A DNA stretch of 64,000 nt from Sphagnum compactum. Taxonomy: Eukaryota; Bryophyta; Sphagnopsida; Sphagnales. Shown here piece by piece: positions 40,701 to 52,700 of this stretch. The stretch lies in the NCBI GenBank assembly GCA_965153455.1, contig OZ234499.1, forward strand, positions 11,776,271 through 11,840,270. Reading direction: 5' to 3'. The notes under the pieces are model-generated. The model ran no database searches. It was not told where the DNA came from and saw nothing but the letters and a program-made list of their open reading frames with translations. Both the position numbers and the translations under genes were made by a program. Within the stretch, counting starts at the first letter, position 1; the number at the start of each line of letters is the position of its first letter.

Positions 40701-43700
40701 ATTACTCTGTTGAATCTGGATCTTCAGTCTCCTGCCCAGTAGTAGTAGGTATGATACCCAACAACACAGAAAAAAAACCTTGAAACATGCACACATGAAG
40801 AAAGATTGCAAATTTTTGAATCTACAAACACTGGACCAGTTTGTGGCAGTACTGCAACAATACCACTAATTTTTTTGAAGAAACAAAGAAAAGAATACCA
40901 CTATGATAAATGCAGCCACCAAAAAAAATAGAAGTGTTAGCCCAGACACAGACCTGCCCGTAACTGCATTATCGACGGTGATATGGTTTGCAAGCTCTCT
41001 GTAGGGATGAGAAATCAGGACAGCATCCTTCACAACACCCAACATTCACAAACACATCAAATGAAGGCACACACACCCATCTTCAACACAGATATCATGG
41101 TTATGAAAGACCTACAAAGGACACAGGGTTTGTTCTGTATGATGCCGACAGTAATGGAAAAAAGAAGGGACCCATCAAGGTCACAGGTAGCAAGAAATTC
41201 TCAAAGACAAAATTTCATAACAGATAGATTAAGGGTTTAAGGTTTAGATCAAGCTACATGTGCTCTAAGGTCAAAGAATTGAAGGATACAAACAAAGAAA
41301 AAATGACAAAGAGTAGACAACTATGAACACTGACCTTTTTCGGATGCCAATTTCCTTGTGGAATCCAAGTGAGATAAAGCGCTTTACGAAGGTCGGCATG
41401 GAATGCAAATGTGATTTCGCCAGGATTAGCAATACCTCGATCTCTGACTATAGGACCTCTGCCTGTGGACTTCTCAGATACCATATACTCACAAGGAACA
41501 GGTAACAGGTTGTCGAGCATCAGTGGAGCAGAAATCTTGAGGCACCAATCCTGGATTGGTTCCAAGCGAGCGCTCTTCCCGATTTCTGTAGCTTTTGATT
41601 CCAGACAGAACCAAATGTCTTTGCCAGGTGTTGTGTTACTGCTTCCGGCTTCGGCTGGGCACAACAGAAGTTCTTCAGTTTCTGTAAGAGATCGCACTCT
41701 GAACAACTTGGTTGCCGACCGCCTAAGTGACATCTCTGTCCGTGCTTTTGATGGAACCACCTGACTCCAGTTGTGTGTTAGGCTTGGGCTCATTCCTCCT
41801 AGATGTGGTCTCACCTGCACCAACCAAACATCAACAAACAAACACAGCATCTGTGAACTTGTTGAGTCTTATTGCCTTACACTTCAAGCTTGACTTCATG
41901 CCAGAAATCAATCTTTGGAGCAACAACATTGGTGAAAATTTCTACTTGCCTGCACACAGTAATCCAAGCTCCCAGCACACAAGCTCTTGAGTGGGAAAGG
42001 GATGGTTGTTCCAGGCTCCAAAATTCCGAGCAGAATGCACTTGCTTTTCTCCTTACCAATGCGTTGCCGAGAGCGGACCCAGCGACGCCGTCGGATGAAA
42101 CTCATGGCATTCTCTGAGCCCTTTGCAGGGGGCCAAGTCTTAAGTGACCAGAAATCAAACGCATATGCCCACCCGTCTTGATCAACAGGACCCACTTTGT
42201 CCACATGCCACTCACTTGTCCACTCCCAAGCCAGTGGTGGATCAACCTCTGAGATTGGCTGCACAACCATTACAGAATGATGGGTGTTATCAGTCTACAC
42301 TGGATCTAGTTCTGCCTCCTAAATGTGTGGTGAACTGAATGCATTGAAGTAGACCCAACAAAAGAAAGAGAACAGAAATTCCTGCAATTCTTCGTCTACA
42401 GGTACAGGGTGGTGTTGCAAAAGTACCGGTGAAGCTGCAGAGAGGTCTCGTTTGGACCAGTGACCAGGATCAGTTGGCAAAAGATGGCCAGGCCATGCAC
42501 TTCCCCAGCCAGCAAGTGGTTGGTAGCGCTCATCCTCAAAAACTTCCTCTTCGACAAATGCGCCAGTTTCATCAACATCAACTTCAATTGGATCCAACCC
42601 ACTTCCTCCTTCAAGCAGAAAGTCCGGGCAGAGGCGGACATCAAGGAAAAAATCAGTGTCATTGGAAAGCTGCACAAGTGTGCGGACAATGAGATGTTTG
42701 ACACCCTCGACCACAACGATTTCACTAGCCAGCGTGGTGTTACCCATGTACCAGGGTGCAGGACCAAGAGCGTAATTCAAGCCTACTTGTGTCCATGGTC
42801 CACGTTCAGAAGGTGAAACTTCAATCGTTCCAGGTTTGTAACTTCCAGAGTCTTCGCCCCCGAGCAGACCATCTGCAGACATGTCCTGGTCTGCAGATAC
42901 TGAAAAGAAATACTGCGCAAGATTGATCTCACCACAGTCAATCTGTTGTTTCTTCTCTTCACTGTTGTTCTCTGTTGATCTCTGTCCTCGTGGTGCGAGA
43001 AGTTTCACAGGGGTTAACTCCAATGATGGCCGTGGAACAGGACCCTCACTCTGAACATTGTAATGTGGTGCAAATTTGCTCTTTCCAGTGTTCTCAGAGA
43101 GTGGAATAGAGCAGAAACCCACTGCTGCACCTGCAAAAAAAAAAAAGAGATACCCTCAAAGCAGGAAATCATCAAACCTTGAGAGGAAAAAAAAAGTAAG
43201 ACCCAACAGACCAAAAAGAACTGAGAAGACAGAAGAATCTTGGGAAGGTGGAGGGAAAAAAATCCCAGAGAAAATCATTTAGAGAATGGGAAGAGCTGCA
43301 TACCTTGAGCTAAATCTGTCACAACAATCTCTGCTTTATTCATGTCCTGCACCAATTTTACAAGCCCATGTTCATCTTAGCCAACTGACCAAATCTCAAG
43401 AAGGACAAACTAACACTTGAGGTTGACAAAAGAGAAATGTGTGGTGAAATTGTGCACCGCAAACAAATCCGTCAGTATATGGATGGAGGATTGCAATGAC
43501 AAAGGAAAACGTTCCAAATCCTGGACGATGCACACACTTACCCCTGGTTGAACTTCAAAGACAAAAATCTCATCCCAATGAACACAAATGTGGCCACCAC
43601 GATTGTCCTTGTCAGGATTAACGCAACGTGTCCGAGCACTTTGGTACAGCAATTCCCGATTGTCAGAAGTTGGTGCAGAGGGTACAACACGGACTGCAGC

Positions 43701-46700
43701 CATAAACTCCCGACCCCCAAGACCCTCTTCCTCTGGCAACTGCAAAATATGGCATCCCATCAGCCACCACTCAAATGTTGAGAAGAAAAAAGAGACAAAA
43801 TTGTAAAAAAATCTCCAGTTTGGGTGTGTGTGAATCGGAGAGCGAACAAAAACTGTGTCACAAATAAAAATTGAAATGTTACTTTTGACAAATTCTCTGG
43901 CAGTTTCCAAGTACATCAGAACAACCCTAAACCCTAAACCCTGGAACATATGGATTGCTGACATTTACCTCTGCACTGCCAATACGGAGAGCAATGTATT
44001 TTACAGGACTGCGTCTGAGTGACTCCTTTGTTCTGGGGTCTTGCATGCTGCGAGAAGTGGGCAGCTTCACTGATGCTGTTCCACCTGGTGGCAAAGGCAC
44101 AATCTTGGGACATCCATTGGCTTCAGTAACTCGAAGAAACAGTTGTTCACCAAGTTCATTGTGGTTCACGATGTCGAAGCCCTTGTTGCCATTGTGAGGA
44201 GCACCCGACAGAGATTTTGCAATGCTCAATCGGGAAGGTTTGCGGTTGAGCGCACGCTGGCTTGGTCTTTGGTCCTGGTTGGTTTGCATTGCAGTGGGGG
44301 GGGTGGGCAGGTTAGTTAATAACTCTCAGTCTTTAAAATTAGACATAAATGGGGAAAAAAAAGAGAAAAAAAAGGCACTGACCCACACCCTTAAAACTTC
44401 CTCCCAACTCTTGTGCTCTGAAACCCTGTCTTGCAGAAAAACAAGAAACCCATTTCTCCCAGGTGGTGGATCTAAGACCCCACCCGATGACATAGCAGAA
44501 ATGGAAGAAAAGGTGTAAGCAAAAAAAAATTTGCATGCATGCCTGGATAAGCTGCTGTTTGGAGCCCTCTTCGATGCGGCTTAGATTTGTCCAGCTAGCA
44601 TACGCCTCCAGGAAAAGATTTATGTTTGCAGTTGAAACATTCACATTCAAGTCACTTGATGTATTCACACGTATCTGAGACTCAGTTGGAAGCACCTTGT
44701 CTGTTGGATGACTTTTGTACTCGAATCTGGGTTTAGGGTTTAGGGTTTAGAGCAGAATCATTTTTCAATGTGAGAGATATCAAATACAATCCCAGCTAGA
44801 ACAGGATCACATGGCATATGTATGTGATAACCAAAAAAAAAACATGCAAAAGTATGACTGACACATCCAATCAATACAACATTTGTTCAGAAGTTGTTCT
44901 TTGCAATCGATGAGTTTTTCTTAAGAATGTGCATATTCAGCTTTTACCTGACAAAAGTGTCACAAGGCTCAATCAACGGTTCCCAAGCATCATACTTCCC
45001 ATTATATGTTGTTGCAGAAAGTGTGAAGTTGGTTGTCGAACTCAATGCTTCCATCCTACCATGGACACTTGCTTGAATTCCACTTACTGAGAATTCCACC
45101 AAAGGAGCCATCTGGACCAAGCCACGAACAAATCCAAAGTGGTACAATCTCTTCAATTGCCCCATACAAAACACCATCAAAACATCTTGGTTTCTGATAC
45201 TAAAATGGAGATCATCAAGGTCAGGTCATTGGCAACAACTAACTGAAATATTCCTCCACCATATCCATAAGCTTACCAGACCACCAAAATCATCAAAGAA
45301 AGTTGCTGAAATGCGCTTGATTTCTGCATCGACTGTTAAGTTGTCAGGCCTGGTGACCTTTCTAAAATCAGCAAGATCAAGAGCCAGTCTCTTTGGAGGC
45401 CGCTTGCGACCTGGCCTTACAAAGAAGGTATTGGCCTGAAAAGAATAAATCCCAACCCCCACCCAAAAAACCCAATCGATAATTGCAAACCCAACTCAGG
45501 GGGAATCAACCATAATGAACTTGCTGGGTTTTACTCATGGAAGAAAAACTCTGATTTGCATATCAAAAACTGCTACCCATAAGAGATCAAATCAGGAATC
45601 TCCATGAAACCCACATAATAATAGAAGAGATCTGCCAAAGGTGTGCACAAATTATAATCCTGACGATGATGGTAGCAAAACTGACAGATGGTAAGATGAC
45701 CCACAATTACCTCATTTTCAACAGGCCATATACTCAGCTCTTCATTTCCATATCGCAGAGTTGAGCTATCCCAAATACTGTGAGCTGTGAAATTGACACG
45801 CGTTACAAGCTCGTTGCGGACACAGCACACATGATTGGCTCCATCAGGTTCAGGTACTGAAGATTTGCTGGCAATGCATCCCATGGCAACATAGCCAGGC
45901 GGTGCCACTGGATACCAAAATGACACCCCCTCCATGCCTCTCCGCTTTGAGATCTGTCCCCGCTCCTGAAACCGAAGTGGTTTGGCAAGAAGGCCCCCTT
46001 CTAGTGTGTCATTCAACACTAATCCAATACTTGGTGGTTCATAACTGCAAGCCAAAAAAGTCATTACAAAATTTTACATCTTTTGTTCAACCTTGTGATA
46101 ACAATATCACAGTGCTGCAATCTACAACAAACTTGCAAACCTTGAAAGAACTCCAAAGCCTTGAACCTTCTTTGAAGTATCACCACAACCCAACACAAAA
46201 AAAATACAACAAAAGGGCAACAGATACAAAAAAGAAAAGAACAGAAAAATGGTTTACCCTTGAACAGCCACATCACCCAACATTGCACATCCGGGGGGAA
46301 CAATCGGGCGCCAGATTGAGACTCCATCTCTTGAGCCACTGCCCTTATCCCACCAAATCAGTTTGAATCTGGCCACCTTTTCATAACTCCGTCCAGAAGA
46401 AAGTCCCTGTGAAACAACCGCCCCAGACTCATCCCTCTGAACCTCCTGTGGGGGGGTCCCCTCTTGTTGTAGTACATCCAAGTCAGGAGTTGTTCCTGAC
46501 AATTGCCTTGAAACTGCTGTTGCTGGGACTGTCTCCTCCACTGTGTACGGCTTGTAGTTATTGATGACATGCCGGATTTCATACGCCTTGTACTTGATTG
46601 CAGCATCTAGTCCTGATTGTGTGAAAAAGGACCCAATCGAGTTGTCCACACGCCAGAATGCCCACTGTTTCTGATGCTCAAAAGTTTCATTCCTGTAGAT

Positions 46701-49700
46701 AGCACAATTACAATTTCACATAGTATTGAGTTTGTGGGACCATGACTACTAACCACAAGTCGAGATTGGACCACACCACACAATTTTTCCATCCACCCAA
46801 ATGAACTGCAGAAACTGACACAAACATAATAAGACAGAGAAGAGGAACTTACAAATACTGAGTGGAGACATATATGCAGTCTTTCATTGAACATGGTGTA
46901 ACAAGTGTGGCAAGAACACATAGGGCAGTGGTTGGGGAAGGTGGTTCACGTCCTCTTGACACCACACACCCAAGTGCCACATAACCTGGGGAAGGTATCG
47001 GCAACCAAATGGAACACTCCCGCTCCTGATCTTCTTCATCCTCATCCAAAAAGCTTTTCCCATCTGCTCGATTGGATCCACTCAGACCTTCTTCTGCCAT
47101 CACAACCCCGTACAAGCTGTTTGCGGACCCGTTGGCATTCGTGCCACGATGCAAAGAGGAGGAGAGATCAAAGGATGACCATACAAGCTTGAAATCCACT
47201 GGTCTCTTGACCCTTGCCAAGCCCATGTTCAGTGCCAGCACTCCTTTTGACGGAATTTCATTTCTGTTGATCAAAAACATATGCCCCACCCCCCGATCCA
47301 AAAAAAATCAGCTGAAAAAACACATCTTGTTACTGGTGGCAACATCTGTCTGATGCTGGAGCAATTTGAACAACAGCAACGAGCGTACCCAGCTATAAGA
47401 TTTGGAGTGTAGCAGTTTGTAAAAGCACAAATAATGCAGATTCTAAGGTCCCACTTTTAGCTTCTAGAATTACAAGGGGAATGTCTGCTTTTTTACCGTG
47501 GAGTAAAACAGTCTCCAAGGACTGCAAAACCTGGAGGTGGTCGGGGTCGCCAGAAAGCAATATTTCGGCCTCCTGATTTTTCCTCTGGTCCTGTTGACAA
47601 ACAGTCAGTTGATCAGAGTTCAGGAATCGATCTTTCCAGAACTCATCTTTTGGGCATATATCTGCAGGTAATAGATAATACAATTTCTGCAGGTAACTGT
47701 AAACAGAGTAGAACAAACGATTTCACCCACAGAACAATTTCATGCAATCAAACCAAGTGTTTTTTCAGTATTAAAAAGATTCAAACAAGTAGAGTTGTTT
47801 CGTATTTTGTCCTTACGATCATCCACCCAGATTCTGTCAAACTCTGAGCATTCCACTGTGATTTGCTCAGATGTGATACGCATGAAGGCCATCACATCAT
47901 CCTGAAGGCGCAAGATGAGCTGCAGGATGCTGAATGAGAAATTGGTATAAATCTCTGACATACTGACATGAATATTCTGCTTGCCCGACACTTTGGAGTA
48001 TTTGACCGTGGCATCAAACGGTTCCACAACACTCACACCGCTACTGGACTCCATGGTGAAAGCATTCAGATTCGCATTCAACTCCAAATCCTCGCCCCGT
48101 AAACACAACCTGGAGAAAGCATTCATTCTTGCCCGAACCAGCCTCTCTGGAACCAGAAGCGGTTCTGCGGGCCGTTTTAAACTGTCGTAGAATGTAAGCT
48201 CTGGACCAATTGCCTGCAAGCATTATTATCATTATTATTATGCAATGTTTTTTCCAACACTTTGGTATTGCTATTTGTGACTCCATTTCGACATCTGTAC
48301 ACTTCCCCAAAATCCAATCTTTACCCATGTATCAAAAACCACAAACAAAAAGGACATGGGTTTAGGGTTTAGGGTTTAGTAGTGTGTGTTTTTTGATCCC
48401 AAAACAAAGCCTCCAGGATGTCACCTGACACACCTGAACCATGATGATTTGCAAACACCCATAAAGAGTTTTCAGGGATCTTACAGACGGTGGGTTTAGG
48501 GTTTAGGGTGGTTGTGAAGTTGTAATTCACTCAACCTGCAAATCGAATAAAAGTTCTGTTGGAGGTTTGTCTTCAGCTTCTGCCCCTTGGCCCTTATTGG
48601 TTGATGCAGAGTGCTTGGTGCCTTCATCCATTGATCCTTCAGGGGGCCCTTCGAAGAATACACCATCGTCTTCTGATGCTGAATAGCTGCTGTTGCTTCC
48701 CAGAGAAATGCATGAGTCCAGAAAATCTCCGTTCTACAAAACCCACAACACAATTAAGAAAAAGCTAAAAGTCTTCTGCAACATTTAGATTGCTACATAA
48801 GACTCCATCACATAAGCAACAGTTACGAGCAAGTTTTTTTCTTTTTTTCCCCCAGTAATGTGAACAGTAGAATTCAGGTACAGAGAATTGCAACAACAAA
48901 CAGACCTGGATTATTATATTCCTGAAAATCAGCCGCTTTCCATCCCCAATGAAGATAAGCGCCTCTGGAGAGAATTCAGATAAGTCTGTCCCATAACGAT
49001 TCAGCAGACGGAGATGGTTTCCTTGCCCATCATACACATACTCGTTAACAGTGTCGCAGTCAGCAACGAGTGGCTTACTGGGTGAGATTTCCACATCTTT
49101 ATATGCCTGCTTGTGAGCAGGTTCAGATAGAAAGATGCCGCCTTTCATGTCCAGCGGATTCTCATCACCCTTTCCTTCTGACAGAATTGCATGGACTGAA
49201 GGGATAAAGAACTCAGCGACTGCCAATAGAAAATCAAACGCAACAAGTAACCGAGGGCGTTGCATTCGAACTGATATTAGCTGCAAAGTCGGGCTGATCT
49301 TTGCATCCATCACCAACATCGTGAGAGCAGACCTGAATTTATTTGCTTCCGTTAGAAACCGATTGCTTCAAATAGTATATATGTCCTGAAGAAGAATGTT
49401 TCTGAATCTAGTAGCTGTACTACTGATCAGGAAAAAAAGAAGAAAGAGGAACACTGATAAGAGATAGATAACACTCTCTTGGGTGGTAACCACCCACCCA
49501 CCCATCAACTGACCTGCATCCTGGCTTACTACAAGAGGGTGTGTCCATCACAGTTCCTGATTTGTTGTCGTTCTTTAGGATTTCATTTTGTGGATTGTTG
49601 ATGGTGGTGGTTGCTGCAGCAAGCCCCAACAAATTATTCGATTCCCGATCATCAGCACTGCCAATCATGTAGCACATCTCAGGGTCGGTACCTTCCCGAT

Positions 49701-52700
49701 CATCTTTCACACTAAACCTCTCCAGCGTTGCCATCACCATCATCTCTTCAACTGAATTCTGCTTCAGCGATGCCCAGACTCCACTCACCTGCACAATTTT
49801 TTTCCTCGTCCCCATGATGGATCAGGCTTGAAGAAGGATAAAAAAAGCAATAATCATCTCCTAGTTGTTGAATTAACAATAATAAAAGAGGGAGGATTCC
49901 AATAGGGTTTAGGGTTCCATCATGTGAAAGAAAATCAGTACCTGAATTGATGCAAGGGTGTTGTCCCGAGAACCACCCACAAACAAACTGAGCTGGACGA
50001 GGTCAATTTCAATGCCAATTTTCACTGTCGTATGAGCGTTTTCAGATGCCAAAGAGGCAGCTGTGTTTGCTGATGAACCAGAAATCTCTGGGACCGTTTC
50101 CTCTGTGGACCCCCCATGAGCTTCATTGGTAACAACATTGGAGTCACTGGATAACTGCCGTGGTGGTGGTGATTCTTCCTCCACGATTTGCTTCTCCTTA
50201 TTGATCTTGTCTGTAGCTTCTTCCTTGCTCGGAAATAAGGAAGGTGGCAAATTGGGAGTTTCAGCCATGTTGCTGATTGCACATTCAGTTATCACCTGAT
50301 ACTCTTTGTCTGACAAAGCTGCCTTCAGCTCCTCAATCTGTGCTCCAAAACAAACCCACTACTACTGATGAGCCAGACAATACTGCAGACCATGAGCCAG
50401 ATGATACTGCTATCTATGCCCATGACAACACAAAATGCTAAAAAGAGTTGTTTTATTTCTTTTCAGCAAAAAATAAAAGAACAGCACATCTAGGAGTATA
50501 AAAACTCAGAAAAGAAAAACTATCACTCTGAAAACAAAACAAAGAAAAAACACTACCTTAACAGACAGATCAGCTGCTGGAACTTGGTGCCAAAGATCAC
50601 GGAGCGGTCGTCTCAAAACGAGGGAAAATCCATTTGCCTCTTGGATTATGCCTTCTCCTGTTTGACCCCCGACACCAACAACCAAATGCAAATCCTCAAT
50701 CTGCAGCCACACCCACAACCCAAAAACACAAGCTTTTCAGCTGCAAAAGGAGAAAAAAAAGGGTTTCCGCAGTAACAAGAGAAGAAGAAACGCAGCCAGT
50801 CAGTTCCAAAGGTGGCATTATTTCCAAAACTGACGTAACAATGTTTTATTGTTTTCCTGGAAAACCAACCTCCAAAGTCATTGTTTCCAAACGTACAGCT
50901 CCGAGCTCATCCTTGCTACCCCCATACCACTCAGAAGTACTTCTGATGTTGATGTGTAAAATGTCCAACTCAAGGAAACTGGTCTCAATCAAAACAACCA
51001 ACAACAACAAACAGATATGGAATGAGAGGTTTTAGTTGTGACTTGCATCAGTCTGTGTGCTACTGAGATAGGCAGATAAAAGACGGGTGGTGACATTCTA
51101 GATCTGTTATAGTTCAAATATTCATTAGAAGAATCTGTTTGCAATTGGGTGCTGGAACATTTTTATCTTCAAACAAGCAAAATGCTGAAAACATTGCACC
51201 AAAAAAAAGGGGTTGCATAATGAATGAAGAGAGTGAGAAAGAGAGAGAGAGAGAGAGAGATTGATCTTTACTCGGTGCTGTGACTAGATCTGGGCATGAT
51301 GATGATGGGCTTCATGAGTGACAAATCTATCTTGAGAGAGGGTTGTCCTTCAATCTCCGACTGTGTGAAGAGCTTCTCCACATCTGTCACCCGATCCTTC
51401 AGTTTCACCAACACTTCACCAGAACTGGGTGGGATTAACCCCATTCCATATGCCAATACCTGTACCAACACATTATAAGCACCCACAACATTCACCCTTT
51501 GTAAAACTAGGCCCTTTTCTTTTTTTCCCTCTACAAGCAAACCTGTAAGGAAAATATGAATTTGGGATCAAGTCATTTTCATGCCTAAATTTGATCAATT
51601 AACAACATTGCTGCACAAAACCTGTAAAAGCCTTTTTCTTCTTTTTTTGTGCACAGATAAAACTGGGATCACAGCAGAAGGTGGCATATGTACCTCTTGA
51701 ATGAACCGATTCAGAAACACAATCCGTAATTCAGACATCTTGCCAGTGATTGAAAACTCGTAGCCTTCATAGTCCTCATCATCAGCATTGAACGATACAA
51801 TCTCCAACTGTAATAAAAACAATCACATAACAATTAGAGGCAAAAAGGCTCCTCATTAGTAGTTTTTTCTTCTTCCATGGCACCAACCTTCCTGCTAAAA
51901 GCACTTTGAAATGCACCCCACAACTTCTTCCACCTGGTGACATCATCTACACATGGCTAAATCATTCACTGAAAACAAGATAAGATTTATTATTTTATTC
52001 ATGCGCCACAAATTCAATGACAGATTGGGTTTGAAATTTAATTCATTTCATGCTGGGGCCAAAAAAAAAAAACCTCAATGAATGATGTCCCCTTTGGATC
52101 ACGCATGTCACAGATATACTGATATGGCTGGTGAGCATCGTCCACTCCATCATCGCTAATTCGAAGATTCCCCAACGCTGCTTTTATGCCCCATGATGCC
52201 GGATACAACTGTGCATACCCATCAAATAGCACCCCCCCCACCCCCCCCAAAAGAACAAAAAAAAAACCACAACCGTCATTATTATATGATGTCATTGGGG
52301 GTTTGCTCTTTGGATGCGATCAGGATAGCACAAGACCCAAAACATGTGCATCACAGCTTCAAGAATGTGCAACTGTAAGCAAACAAAATATACAGGAGAC
52401 ATTGACACTTGGATTTATGTGTAGTGGTATTATTATGACAACATGACGTACTTTCACTTCGGTATGCAAGTTTTCCTGGGAAAGTGTGGCAAGTTGAGAT
52501 CCATCATCCGAGTTGAGAACGATCTGGGCAAGATCCATGTTGACGACAAGAAGAAACATGACTCGGTCTTTGCCCTGTCCCAATAAGCCCTTGACCACCG
52601 AATCCTTTCGTTCATAAGGCACCTTGGGAATCCCATCTTCATCAACATCTTCGATGACAGATGTATCGATGGTACTGACAAGATCCGTTGAGTAACCCCC

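Larger units (their letters stand above)
41950..48213 (-). other. VPS13: VPS13 exons 36-48: VPS62/DUF946-like adaptor-binding region (residues 2079-3324)
   Basis: Exons: 47817-48213, 47497-47590, 46853-47263, 46258-46692, 45711-46044, 45277-45435, 44948-45111, 44543-44726, 43969-44274, 43542-43739, 43304-43346, 42427-43130, 41950-42258. Four WxPxxPPGY-type motifs occur in sequence: FWRPRPPPGFAVLGD, IWLPIPSPGYVALGC, IWRPIVPPGCAMLGD, FWYPVAPPGYVAMGC. SVSGIQASVHGR, YDAWEPLIEPCD and DGWAYAFDFWSL follow, typical of the VPS13 adaptor-binding domain. The exon 47 donor is uncertain: CCG|GTACTT (42427) fits best, but CCT|GTACCT and CCT|GTAGAC a few codons downstream keep the same frame. Exons 43 and 48 end at GC donors. 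Confidence 0.84.
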
